DNA of 64,000 nucleotides from Pseudomonas fluorescens (GCF_902497625.1 NZ_CABVGX010000006.1:1-64000); one strand, 5' to 3'; positions 16,791 to 25,656 are shown, counted from the stretch's first letter. A program made the numbers and translations. Notes: a model not told the origin generated them from the sequence alone.

Positions 16791-18540
16791 TTCGACATTT
16801 TTGGGTAAGGTCATTCGTGTTGACTCAAGCACTGTAGAAGTAGAGGTGTCATCCGAAATTCCCTCGGCTGCTCCAATAATAAACGGACGTTTGTATAAAA
16901 TCGGGCAGATTGGTACGTTCATAAAAATGCCGATGGGGAATATCACTATTTACGCTATCGTTGCAGCAGTAAGTGATAGACCATTTGCAGACGATGGTGA
17001 CGGCGAAAATCGTAATAGCTCGAAATTTCTTTCTGTTCAACTTATCGGCGAAAAAATTGGCGACGGAGAATTTGAGAAAGGGGTTGGTACCTACCCGACA
17101 ATAGGGGATGAAGTACACCTAGTGATTGAGCAAGATTTGTTTGAGATTTACGGAGAAAAAGATGCTGGCTCCATTGAAATAGGAAAACACTCCTCGTCCG
17201 ACAACTTAGGTGTCTACGTAGATGCGCATAATTTGGTTCTACGGCATTGCGGCATTTTGGGGTCCACAGGAAGCGGGAAATCAAACGCAACTGTAAGTAT
17301 TCTAAAATCTATTTTGGATGGCTATGTTGGCTCAAGGGTCATGTTGGTAGATCCGCATGGAGAGTACGCTTCAGCTTTTCCTAACTCCAAAGTACTTAGA
17401 ATTAATGAAGTCGTTGAGCCATTGGTTATCCCGTTTTGGCTCATGACATTTGAAGAGCTCGCTTATTTTTTGGTGGGGGCGGATTATCGTGATGAGCAAA
17501 AAATTGAATATCGTTTGCTTCGCGATCTCGTAACTGAGTTAAAACGGGAGAATGTTAATTTAAAAGCAGGTGTAGTCAATCGTGATCTTATAACTGCGGA
17601 CTCCCCCATTCCCTTCAGTGCCCGACGTCTATGGTACGAAATGAATTGGAGTATAAATGCTTCTTTTTCGACGAGTGTAAAAGATGAACAGTTGAAAAAT
17701 ACTGCTCAACAACTTGCACCTGGTGATGCGGAACAATTGATTCCGGCATCATTCGAAGCGTATGCAATGAATAATGCGGCGCCTTATAAGTCGAAACATA
17801 TGGAGTACTATTCATATGAGAAGAAACTACTTTCTCGCCTGAAAGACTCCCGATACGATTTTTTGTTTGATCCCGGGGATTATAAGACTGCTGACTCACC
17901 GAAAGACTTGCATGACTTACTAGCAGATTGGATAGGCTGCCCGCAGCGCTTAACAATTTTGGATCTCAGCGGTGTACCGTTTGAAGTTTTAGATATAACG
18001 ATTGGGTTGATCACAAGATTTGTTTACGACAGCATGTTTTGGGGGCGTCGAGAGCCATATACGGGTAAGCAAAGACCCCTTCTATTAGCGTTTGAAGAGG
18101 CCCATACGTATTTAGGAAAAAATGACAAAAGTAGTTATTCGAAAGCGGCCGTTGAAAAAGTTTTCAAAGAAGGGAGGAAGTTTGGTGTAGGGGCACTTGT
18201 GATTTCACAGCGGCCATCTGAGTTATCTGAAACAATTCTTTCTCAGATCGGAACTTTGATAGCTCTTAGGCTCACCAACTCAAGTGATCAGTCCATAGTG
18301 AAATCGGCGGCCCCTGATAATCTTAATAGTTTAATGGATCTCCTGGCATCATTGCGCGTTGGCGAGGCTGTGATATCTGGAGAAGCTATAAAAATCCCAT
18401 CCAGAGTTCGACTAAAACTAAATTACCCGCGTCCGACTAGTGAAGACCCAAAACTGATTGAATGCTGGACTCAAGAATTTCCTCCTGATGGAGAAAACTA
18501 CAAGGCGGTAGTGACAAAAATACGTGAGCAAAAACTTTAA
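16780..18540 (+). CDS. herA: HerA-like hexameric ATPase of the SIR2-HerA system
   Basis: A 586-residue HerA/FtsK-type ATPase. An N-terminal beta-barrel (HAS) region precedes Walker A GSTGSGKS near residue 161. Then come LVDPHGEYASAF, the Walker B LLLAFEEAHTYL near 435, and the sensor region GALVISQRPSELSETILSQIGTLIALRL. The last part, RVGEAVISGEAIKIPSRVRL, is typical of HerA. It overlaps the SIR2 gene by 11 bp and shares its AT-rich codon use, so the two act together. Role: anti-phage defence by family knowledge. Confidence 0.9.
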   Translation: MKTDSTFLGKVIRVDSSTVEVEVSSEIPSAAPIINGRLYKIGQIGTFIKMPMGNITIYAIVAAVSDRPFADDGDGENRNSSKFLSVQLIGEKIGDGEFEKGVGTYPTIGDEVHLVIEQDLFEIYGEKDAGSIEIGKHSSSDNLGVYVDAHNLVLRHCGILGSTGSGKSNATVSILKSILDGYVGSRVMLVDPHGEYASAFPNSKVLRINEVVEPLVIPFWLMTFEELAYFLVGADYRDEQKIEYRLLRDLVTELKRENVNLKAGVVNRDLITADSPIPFSARRLWYEMNWSINASFSTSVKDEQLKNTAQQLAPGDAEQLIPASFEAYAMNNAAPYKSKHMEYYSYEKKLLSRLKDSRYDFLFDPGDYKTADSPKDLHDLLADWIGCPQRLTILDLSGVPFEVLDITIGLITRFVYDSMFWGRREPYTGKQRPLLLAFEEAHTYLGKNDKSSYSKAAVEKVFKEGRKFGVGALVISQRPSELSETILSQIGTLIALRLTNSSDQSIVKSAAPDNLNSLMDLLASLRVGEAVISGEAIKIPSRVRLKLNYPRPTSEDPKLIECWTQEFPPDGENYKAVVTKIREQKL

Positions 18541-18555
18541 ACAATGGAGATTCAC

Positions 18556-18768
18556 ATGGAACGTAGAAGCGTATCATCCAGCATGATTAGAAGTATTGGC
18601 TACGAGGATTCGATCTCTACTTTAGAGATTGAATTCAATAGCGGTGTGATTTGGAACTATTATGACTTTCCGCTTTCAAGTTGGTACGAGTTTGATGCAG
18701 CAGAGTCACATGGAAAATTTTTTCACAGCTCTATAAAAGGCCATTATCGAGAAGCTCAAGTTGGATGA
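18556..18768 (+). CDS. KTSC-domain small protein
   Basis: A 70-residue protein with the KTSC pattern: SSSMIRSIGYEDSISTLEIEF, a glycine-led GVIWNYYDFP, then AESHGKFFHSSIKGHYRE. The ATG at 18556 is chosen because GGAG lies 6 bases upstream; an ATG four codons earlier would overlap that site. It follows the HerA gene by 15 bp in the same operon and ends before a terminator. KTSC proteins are small RNA-binding-like domains of unclear role. It may be an accessory part of this SIR2-HerA locus. Confidence 0.8.
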   Translation: MERRSVSSSMIRSIGYEDSISTLEIEFNSGVIWNYYDFPLSSWYEFDAAESHGKFFHSSIKGHYREAQVG

Positions 18769-18812
18769 TTTGGCATTTCTATAAACATCTGCTAGGCATA
18801 AATTTTACCGAG

Positions 18813-18840
18813 AGCTGCCAGCTGTAATTGGCAGCTTTTC
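18813..18840 (+). terminator. Terminator of the SIR2-HerA-KTSC operon
   Basis: AGCTGCCA and TGGCAGCT flank GCTGTAAT and are followed by TTTTC. Confidence 0.7.
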
Positions 18841-18867
18841 GCTGTTATTTACGGACATCTCATCACG

Positions 18868-19021
18868 ATTAGTTATAGATGCTAAGTTCACGCTGGACTG
18901 CCAGGGTTTGTCTATTCGAAAAGCGAGCAAACGTACAGTTAATAGTTAGTAATAACGCATTGACGCAGCGTGTCGGTTCACATGTTGTTTGAAAAACCAG
19001 ACGAGGTGCTTTTGCTGCCAT
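18868..19021 (-). pseudogene. Degenerate copy of the integrase-associated small gene
   Basis: Bases 18933-19020 align without gaps to 23541-23628, with roughly three quarters identity. This is the C-terminal part of the 91-residue gene beside the integrase at 23.8 kb. The reading frame is broken by a stop. Homology continues past the gene end to the CTGG that starts the next overlapping gene, which here ends after a few codons. It lies in the same orientation as the intact copy, on the other side of the large 19.4-23.2 kb gene. Confidence 0.7.
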
Positions 19022-19133
19022 CAGCAGTAATGGCAAACCAAAAAACTTCCTCATAAGCACACCTGTTTCTCTAATGAAAATTGAAATCTACAACTACAAA
19101 CATGGGAATGCCACTCAACACCCCCCTTAAAAA

Positions 19134-19150
19134 TTATCGAGAATCGATAA
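19134..19150. promoter_or_regulatory. Perfect inverted repeat upstream of the large nuclease gene
   Basis: TTATCGA GAA TCGATAA, 7-base arms, in the gene-free stretch 19021-19360 ahead of the large gene. A candidate operator or integrase-related site; nothing else in this stretch is recognisable. Confidence 0.4.
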
Positions 19151-19360
19151 AAAGAGGTGATCTATTGGATAACAGGGACGCTCATTAGCTGGTCCTACGT
19201 CAAGATTCAAAGTCCTTTTTGAGACCGTAAGCATTGGTCAGTAAAAGCACCTCAGACCTTTCTGGCTTCTCGGCTCCCAGTGGAATTCAAATGATGGCTG
19301 ATCGATGTCGCGCCGGTGTACATTCGACGTCAGTACATCACTAATCACAAAGGGACTTGT

Positions 19361-19444
19361 ATGAAAAACGATGCCTTTGGAGCACGCGACTTGTCGCTGA
19401 CATCATTCACCCAGCCGGGAGGTGCGTGCTTTGGATCGCATTGA
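19361..19444 (+). CDS. Short possible leader peptide overlapping the large gene
   Basis: ATG with AAAGGGA about 6 bases upstream opens a 27-codon frame that ends 14 bp inside the next gene. It may couple translation of the large gene, or be chance. No similarity is recognisable. Confidence 0.3.
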   Translation: MKNDAFGARDLSLTSFTQPGGACFGSH

Positions 19445-22400
19445 TTCGGAAATGAATGATGCGTTTGATTTCCAGGTGTTTCATGCGCTTATGGGAGAGC
19501 AACAACGCTGGGCCCAGCTGCGTATAAACCTTCAAGAAGCTTCCAAGGAAGCTGCGGTGCTTTGCCGCGATCTGGCTCGGTTCGACCCCGCGTCTGCTGT
19601 GCCGATGATATCGGGGTTGTTGACTATCCCGGAATACCAATCCAACTGCATCCGCCTTGAGCTTTTGGTTGCTTTGGCGCTGATTCATTGCAATGGACGC
19701 AAGACACCGAGCATTACCGATTTGCAGCGATGGTTTGCCGAGTTGGGGAAAACGCGCTGTGTCTTGGGTGAAGACCCTGCGGAAGACGTATTTGTCTCTC
19801 TGGTGCAGACAGATCTCGGCGATTACCGGCTGCTGGAGGGTGTATGGGAGTCGGCCGGATTCTATACGCAACGCGTGATCAACGTGGTGGCCACGATGCC
19901 AGATCGGGGATCTTTCAGTCGGTTGAAGCGGGCAGTGCGATCGCTTCTGGTCATATCTGATCTCGTATGCTCAGCAGGCAGACTGAGTCGCTACCAGTTG
20001 GGATCGGACGTTCGGCACGCGTCTCTATCGCCCAAGGGTATTGGGTCACGTACCTCCTTGATGTCGCGGGTCACGATTCCGTTTACTCAACTGACGGAGC
20101 ATGGCGTAGCACTTGATGACCTTGAGCCATTTTTTCTGTCACCGAAGATGCGTTCCAGTTTGCTGTCGCAAGAAGTGGGGTTAAGTGTACTCGATCGAAT
20201 GCCGTTGCTAGTTCAACGCGACATGTTGGTTGTCGCTCTACCTACGGCACTATCGACCGCACTACGCAGTTTTGTGATCGAATTCCTCCAAGATTCTGGA
20301 CATGTCGATGTCTTCGATAAAGTAATTGCCGATGAGTTCGCGTTGCTGTTAGGCAACACACCGTTGTTTGGTGGCCCCTTACGCGCACCGGTCTCATGGC
20401 GTTCCATAGGTACCCATCGATGGGCAACGTTCGTTCACGAAGTTGATCTCGGACACATCCTGGCGTTCCATCTGTTCTTTCCTTCTGTACGAGGGCATGA
20501 CGCAGGTGGCTTAAAGCACGATGGTGCACTGGATGTGGAACTCGTTGAGGTCCTACATCAATCGATGCGAGGCGCCGAACAGCATTTCGGAGCCAAGGAA
20601 AACTTCCGCAGAGGTCTGCACGTGGTCGTTGGATGCGGCTGGGGCAAAGGCTACTCGGCGGCTATTGTTCCACCGGAAAATGGGAAGTGGGCCTTTGAAT
20701 CTATATCCGCGGCTGACTTGGTGCGCTTGAGCGCCATGAGCGATATGACACCGGCTCATTTCTGGCGCTTAGAGGAGGGGCTCAGCGCCATCAAGCGTGC
20801 AGGCGTCGAATTGGTTAATCTCAATGGTGTACTCAACCTTCTTGGATGGATGCGGCGGAACCACGGTCATTTGGTGCCGCACGATGAGCTTCCGCCAGGC
20901 CGCATTTCCCCCGAGCGTCCGGTGCTCCTCAACCCACCACTAAACCTCTTGCGCGATGTCCGAGCAGAGGCGGACCTCGCCTACGACCATCATAGTGTGC
21001 GTGATACCCTCGGAACGTGGCACGACGTGTGCCATATCAATCCAAACCCGCTATTTCAGAGTACGGCCGAGCGGCGACTTTACAGCTGCTTGGACTGCGC
21101 GGGGAAAGGCCTACTGATCGCGCTCTATGAAGGCCGCCTGCATTTGTGGGTAGAGTTAGATACGCCCGAAATGGGAGTTCGGGATATTCCGTATCGGCTG
21201 TGGGATATGGTATGCGCCTGGCTGCCCCGTATCGGGGCCGCACTCGATGTGCGGTTGTCAGAACAATTAGCGCAAGTATTAAAAGTCAAAGTTGTCTTTG
21301 AAGATGATCAAACATCTTTGGAAACACAGGTTGTAGATGACCTTCTGACACTGTGTTCTACAAGGTCGACCGAAGAGCCGCAGGCGCGCATGGTGGTGTT
21401 CGCTAAAGGGTTCATGAGTGGATTCAGGATTCCCACCAACGTCGCCGAACGAGCGGTTGTGCGTACGTTGACGCGGGCCTATTTGGAGTTAGTAGGTGAG
21501 CCGCAGGCCGACTCCGTCGCTCGTGAGCTAGAGTCCGCCATTGTTGAAAACGATGAGGCCCGGAGTTTTCATGTGCACCATGCGCATAGATTTTTGGACT
21601 ACGTTCAGGATCAGCTACCTGAGGAGTTGATCGAAATCGACGACCTCGACATCGCAACAGTGCGGCTAGGCCTAGGCTGGCGGGTCGAACGAAATGATGA
21701 CTCAGATACCATTAAGGGTAAGCACGCTTGCAACGCCTACCTCAATGGACTTGTTATGGTGCTCGTTGGCGACATCGTGGCAGGCCTAGGCCGCTTTAAT
21801 CGAGGCGAGACTCTTCATAGGCTCCTGCTCAACTGCGAGAAAGCAGGATCAAAGGAGCGTCATTGGAAGCGTACGTCGGCGGCGGTAATAGGACTGCACG
21901 GTACGGCTCCTGATGCGATCCAGACTGTTGTAAGAGAGATGTCTAGATTCGCCGGAACGAATATCTCAAGTCGTGTTCTTGCAGAAATTGCGTTGTGCGC
22001 CTGCCCACTCGAAGGTGGCATCCTACCGGCTGATCTGGAGCTGAGTACCTTATTGGCTCGCGTATCATTGTTGATGCGGTTAGGGGGGTTGTCGGATGCA
22101 ATCCACTACAACGCGCTGACGCCACAGTTGGTGATCTCGCCGCTTGGCGACATCTTATTCAAGGATGATTTTGGCAACAATGTTGTCGAGCCGATGCTTG
22201 CCCAAGCGATCGGGGACAACTATGTCGAAAGTGCTCCTCAACAGCGTAAGCATTACTTGCCACCGGAGATTATCCAGTCTACTCGTGGGCGATTAAGTGA
22301 GGAGTTCTGGAGCTCATGGACAGTGGAGATGGGCTTCGACTGCGATGAGGCGCGTACTATCATCGGCGCACTTGAAGATATGGCAATACGGGAAAATGTC

Positions 22401-23216
22401 CCGGTCCTGAAAATCCGTCGAAGTGCATATTACGCCCTCGCCGAGGAGCATGTTGGCGAGGGACAGGTACGTAGGTTTCTAGAGCAGTTCAGTCTGGTGT
22501 CCCGGCCTCGTTGGGACAAGCCGCCCAAAAAATTTGCTGGTAAGGACATCTATCCATGGCGCTTCGGACGGCGCCTATCTCTGGTCTCACGTCCGATTCT
22601 TCAAGTGGATACTAGCGACGATCCACTTTTGCTAATTGCTCCCGACCTGCTCAGGAGGGGCTTCGCTTACGTCGTTGATGGTGCCTTTCGTGGTGAGCTT
22701 GACCAGTCATTTTTCCAGAGCAATGAGATGAGGAACATCTGGTGGGGCAAGGCTAGTGAGGGGCACACGTTTAATCGAAAAGTCACACAAACCCTCATCG
22801 AGGCCGGCTGGGTGGCTCGAGAGGGTGTAGTGCTGCCTGAGCTTCTGCAACGCAAGCTAGAGCGCGATTTTGGTGACATCGATGTCCTCGCCTGGCGGCC
22901 CAATGATGGTGTCGTGCTTGTTATTGAATGTAAGGACCTGTCATTCGCCCGCAATTACTCGGAAGTTGCCGCTCTTCTGTCGGAATACCAGGGAAGTGTC
23001 GTCGATGGGATTCCTGACAAGTTGCGCCGCCATCTAGACCGCTTCGAATTTTTGGAGGCTAACCTGGAGTCGGTGCGACGTTTCACCAACCTGCCGTCTC
23101 CGAGGTTAGTATCGTGCCTCGTGGTCAGCGGCATCGTTCCTATGCAGTACGCCAGAATCGATGCATTGACACACACTTTTGTCGGGAGCGTCGAAGCATT
23201 GTTGGAGGTTCATTGA
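19431..23216 (+). CDS. Large protein of unknown function with C-terminal PD-(D/E)XK nuclease motif
   Basis: A protein of 1,261 residues if translation starts at the TTG at 19431, which has GGGAGG 8 bases upstream. A GTG at 19422 or ATG at 19452 are alternatives. The first 1,100 residues are mostly helical with no family I can name. The segment VVVGCGWGKGYS loosely resembles a P-loop but lacks the GK(S/T) ending, so no ATPase can be claimed. A short CLDC pair lies in the middle (YSCLDCAGKG). Near residues 1150-1170 the motif GDIDVLAWRPNDGVVLVIECKDL is followed by helix SEVAALLSEYQG, the layout of a PD-(D/E)XK nuclease with Asp, Glu and Lys in place. The gene sits alone between defence and integrase genes and between two copies of a small integrase-linked gene. 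A single-protein anti-phage effector is a reasonable guess. Confidence 0.75.
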   Translation: MDRIDSEMNDAFDFQVFHALMGEQQRWAQLRINLQEASKEAAVLCRDLARFDPASAVPMISGLLTIPEYQSNCIRLELLVALALIHCNGRKTPSITDLQRWFAELGKTRCVLGEDPAEDVFVSLVQTDLGDYRLLEGVWESAGFYTQRVINVVATMPDRGSFSRLKRAVRSLLVISDLVCSAGRLSRYQLGSDVRHASLSPKGIGSRTSLMSRVTIPFTQLTEHGVALDDLEPFFLSPKMRSSLLSQEVGLSVLDRMPLLVQRDMLVVALPTALSTALRSFVIEFLQDSGHVDVFDKVIADEFALLLGNTPLFGGPLRAPVSWRSIGTHRWATFVHEVDLGHILAFHLFFPSVRGHDAGGLKHDGALDVELVEVLHQSMRGAEQHFGAKENFRRGLHVVVGCGWGKGYSAAIVPPENGKWAFESISAADLVRLSAMSDMTPAHFWRLEEGLSAIKRAGVELVNLNGVLNLLGWMRRNHGHLVPHDELPPGRISPERPVLLNPPLNLLRDVRAEADLAYDHHSVRDTLGTWHDVCHINPNPLFQSTAERRLYSCLDCAGKGLLIALYEGRLHLWVELDTPEMGVRDIPYRLWDMVCAWLPRIGAALDVRLSEQLAQVLKVKVVFEDDQTSLETQVVDDLLTLCSTRSTEEPQARMVVFAKGFMSGFRIPTNVAERAVVRTLTRAYLELVGEPQADSVARELESAIVENDEARSFHVHHAHRFLDYVQDQLPEELIEIDDLDIATVRLGLGWRVERNDDSDTIKGKHACNAYLNGLVMVLVGDIVAGLGRFNRGETLHRLLLNCEKAGSKERHWKRTSAAVIGLHGTAPDAIQTVVREMSRFAGTNISSRVLAEIALCACPLEGGILPADLELSTLLARVSLLMRLGGLSDAIHYNALTPQLVISPLGDILFKDDFGNNVVEPMLAQAIGDNYVESAPQQRKHYLPPEIIQSTRGRLSEEFWSSWTVEMGFDCDEARTIIGALEDMAIRENVPVLKIRRSAYYALAEEHVGEGQVRRFLEQFSLVSRPRWDKPPKKFAGKDIYPWRFGRRLSLVSRPILQVDTSDDPLLLIAPDLLRRGFAYVVDGAFRGELDQSFFQSNEMRNIWWGKASEGHTFNRKVTQTLIEAGWVAREGVVLPELLQRKLERDFGDIDVLAWRPNDGVVLVIECKDLSFARNYSEVAALLSEYQGSVVDGIPDKLRRHLDRFEFLEANLESVRRFTNLPSPRLVSCLVVSGIVPMQYARIDALTHTFVGSVEALLEVH

Positions 23217-23365
23217 TGCAGATTGATCAGGTGGAAGAGCGAGAGTAAATACAGATAGTCACTCTGTTTATTGGGTGATGTTCAGGCGGTGGCGCTTTGT
23301 TTTTTAGGGGCGCTTGGTCCCTGTTGGGCCAAAGTGTGTTTCTTGGATTCAGGATGTTGCGCAAG

Positions 23366-23512
23366 TTAGGTGGTCATCAGGCGGTGGCCGTCCATAATGA
23401 GCAAAGGTTGCTGGCGCCGCGCAGCATAGCGCAAAGCCTTGCGCAGGTTTGCGACGCTGGCCAGGTCGATTTCTGCCGGTCGCGGACCTACGCTTAACGG
23501 TTGAAATACCAG
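23366..23512 (-). CDS. Possible 48-codon gene with CTG start, third member of the integrase module
   Basis: The frame begins at CTG 23512 with AGGAG 4 bases upstream, overlaps the end of the 91-residue gene by 19 bp, and reads LVFQPLSVGPRPAEIDLASV and on to RYAARRQQPLLIMDGHRLMTT. This looks like real protein sequence with a strong charged helix. In the degenerate copy near 18.9 kb the same CTGG position is kept. The start may be a mutated ATG. The rest of 23217-23365 holds nothing I can identify. Confidence 0.45.
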   Translation of the reverse strand: MVFQPLSVGPRPAEIDLASVANLRKALRYAARRQQPLLIMDGHRLMTT

Positions 23513-23769
23513 GATTCTCCTAAGCGAAGAGTGATCAAGCGTATGGTTAGTACATAGTAATAGCGCGTCGATTCAGCGTGCGGGTTCATGCGGTGAGTTA
23601 GAAACCAGACGAGATGCTTTTGCTGCCAGGTCCATGGATTGTCGCGTTGCCAGCGATCAGCTATTGCTGTTTGGATAGCTTTCGCCTGACGCAGGTGGCG
23701 TTGGCGTGTTGTATGAGATCCAGTCAGGACGCTCGCCAGGAACAGCTCCATATCGAATGCCTTACTCAT
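23494..23769 (-). CDS. Small protein linked to the tyrosine integrase
   Basis: A 91-residue basic, Trp- and His-rich protein (QRHLRQAKAIQTAIADRWQ, WTWQQKHLVWFLTHRMNPHAESTRYYY). It overlaps the integrase gene upstream by 4 bp (ATGA), so it is made with it. Its C-terminal end resembles an integrase N-terminal DNA-binding segment. I recall such small genes paired with integrases of this kind in other Pseudomonas islands, with unknown role. A broken copy lies at 18.87-19.02 kb. Confidence 0.7.
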   Translation of the reverse strand: MSKAFDMELFLASVLTGSHTTRQRHLRQAKAIQTAIADRWQRDNPWTWQQKHLVWFLTHRMNPHAESTRYYYVLTIRLITLRLGESWYFNR

Positions 23770-24752
23770 GCTCGGCCCCCGATGTAAGCCGAAACTACGT
23801 CGATACGACCGTGCCCCAGCTCATAGCTGATTTGCACCCGGGCCTCCTGATCGAGGTGTCGGTCGAGCTGGTAGCAACGGCCACCGTTGATGGGCGCAGG
23901 ATGCTGGGTGATTTGCTCATATCGTTCGCACGCATAGGCTGCCCGCAACTCGTGGAAGCCTTTGAGGTTGTGCTTATGGATGATGTCCCGTGCGGGTCGG
24001 ACGATTCCCTGCAAAAAATCGAGGTAGCGTTCGTTCGGTGCAAGCAGGTTGCGGCTACCGTCGGGTGAGACCTTTTCGGCAAACCTCAATGCGTCACGAA
24101 TATGATCATCTACCGTAATCCAACGAGGTGCTGACGCGCCTGAACGGCCACCTTTGGTACCGTCCTGGATGTTGATCTTGCCGAATTGCTTGGCTTCACG
24201 TTTTAGACGGGGAAGGTCGGCCAAGATCGTCTCGCGTAAGCGCATACCGGTGGCTCGGGCCAACAATGTGATAGCGGCTGCGCGCGACTGCTGATGTCCA
24301 CAGAGCGCTTCTACGACCCGCTTCACGTGTTCGCGGTCTTGGCCTTGCGGCACCGAGCTGCGAACACTAGTGCGCTGCATGCCCAACGCCTCGCTCGGAC
24401 TCGGGACGTTCGCGTATTGATCGCCGCGAAGTGCGGCCATGGTCCGATTCACGCTGGACAACCGGTTTTGCGCGGTGGCGATGGCGAGCTCACCTTGTTC
24501 AACTTGCTGGCGCAGATGTCCGGCGTAGTCGAGCAGCGTTTTCTGATCTATTTGACGCGCATCGTTGAGGCCTGGCCCATCCTCTGAGTGACACCACCGC
24601 ACGAATGCCCGCCACCGATCACTATGCGCCTTGACCGTGCCGTAATGCCCGCCGCCAAACATGTCCCGCAACGCCCGTGGCCCGGCATAACTCAATTGCC
24701 GGCCATAGCCAAAATTTCGCCCGTTTCGTCTACCTACCAATGCCATGATCAA
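23766..24752 (-). CDS. Tyrosine recombinase, integrase-domain protein (PF12834/PF12835 type)
   Basis: A 328-residue recombinase. An N-terminal SAM-like domain (LRDMFGGGHYGTVKAHSDRWRAFVRWC) precedes the catalytic domain, with Arg in LLARATGMRLRETILADLPRL, HELR in GFHELRAAYACERY, and the final ISYELGHGRIDVVSAYIG with His and nucleophile Tyr. All key residues seem present, so it may be active. It belongs to a module with two small downstream genes, separate from the P4-type integrase to its right. Such integrases often occur inside islands rather than at tRNA sites. Confidence 0.85.
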   Translation of the reverse strand: MIMALVGRRNGRNFGYGRQLSYAGPRALRDMFGGGHYGTVKAHSDRWRAFVRWCHSEDGPGLNDARQIDQKTLLDYAGHLRQQVEQGELAIATAQNRLSSVNRTMAALRGDQYANVPSPSEALGMQRTSVRSSVPQGQDREHVKRVVEALCGHQQSRAAAITLLARATGMRLRETILADLPRLKREAKQFGKINIQDGTKGGRSGASAPRWITVDDHIRDALRFAEKVSPDGSRNLLAPNERYLDFLQGIVRPARDIIHKHNLKGFHELRAAYACERYEQITQHPAPINGGRCYQLDRHLDQEARVQISYELGHGRIDVVSAYIGGRA

Positions 24753-25177
24753 ACTCCTCTCGAACCCAAAACCTTTGAAGCTTTCCCCACGTCATCCCGC
24801 CAAGGATGTTGAGTGTTATCAGGGATCAAGGCCCCTGCGACCTGTGAGGGTTGTCCACTAACGCGGGACTGGCGGCTCCTTACAACCGGGAGCTTGGGCA
24901 TCTCATGATCTGGCCTCCTGAACACTTCCGAAGACGTGGGCGGGTGGAGGCTGCGCTGGCTGACGAGACCGACGCCGCGAGATCCTGAGTCGGGTGAAGG
25001 CAGCTATGCAATGACCGGGGCATGCCTGACTGTCAGTCAGGTGCAGTCCATTCCGTGGGCTGCGGCACCATCATCTGCATCGCTGTTGCTGGTGACTTTT
25101 CGGTGTTTGTCACGCCGATTGTCACGAAGGGGAATGCCGCAAAGCCTTGTACGAGTTGGGCTGCAGCAGCGGTAGGA

Positions 25178-25210
25178 GCGCCCGTCTTTCCGGAAGAAAG
25201 AGACGGGCGC
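25178..25210. repeat. Long hairpin in the gene-free block of island 1
   Basis: GCGCCCGTCT and AGACGGGCGC form 10-base perfect arms around a 13-base loop. A second, smaller repeat CCTGACT GTC AGTCAGG lies at 25025-25041. No gene is supported between 24753 and 25656. Confidence 0.6.
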
Positions 25211-25447
25211 AGGTTGGCGCAGTGAAATGGCCAAGCGGATAGGTTGCTGCAGAGCAGCTATGAAAGGGGATGAGTTGCCGCAGTGGGCACTGGTAAAAGT
25301 AGGCATCCATCACATTGCTGTGACCGTGCGAGCCGCCGGACGCTAATCGCACTTTGGGAGAACCACCACAGATGTGGCGTAGCCTTAAAGGTTCTGGCTA
25401 CCTGGGTTGCTGTCAACGACAGCGCTTTGCCCAATCTTTTCTACGCC

Positions 25448-25537
25448 TGTGGATAATTCGGGTCAAGGCTCGAATTTTCGGGAGTTTTGCGGCTGTGGAT
25501 GAAATTATCCACCGGTGGAAATCAGTGGTTTTCCACA
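25448..25537. promoter_or_regulatory. Cluster of four DnaA-box-like sites, possible replication origin
   Basis: Within 90 bp lie TGTGGATAA (25448, exact DnaA box on the minus strand), TGTGGATGA (25494), TTATCCACC (25505) and TTTTCCACA (25529). The stretch is AT-rich compared with what follows. Together with large palindromes on both sides it resembles an origin of a plasmid or excised island. Function is inferred; no Rep gene lies beside it. Confidence 0.45.
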
Positions 25538-25570
25538 GATAGTTGCGTGGGCTTTAGATTTTTTAAGTGA

Positions 25571-25615
25571 GGTCCATCCAAGCAGGGCGGCTTTGCAGCC
25601 CTGCTTGGATGGACC
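25571..25615. repeat. Perfect 18-bp inverted repeat beside the P4-type integrase
   Basis: Arms GGTCCATCCAAGCAGGGC and GCCCTGCTTGGATGGACC flank a 9-base loop. No T run follows on either strand, so a simple terminator is unlikely. It lies about 40 bp beyond the integrase stop. Confidence 0.7.
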
Positions 25616-25656
25616 CGCGTGGACAAGCGGATCACTGAGATATGAAGACCGAGCGC

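Noticed and set aside
20635..20660. P-loop ATPase site in the large nuclease-ended protein
   Set aside because: The GCGWGKGYS segment lacks the Lys-Ser/Thr ending and no Walker B partner is evident.
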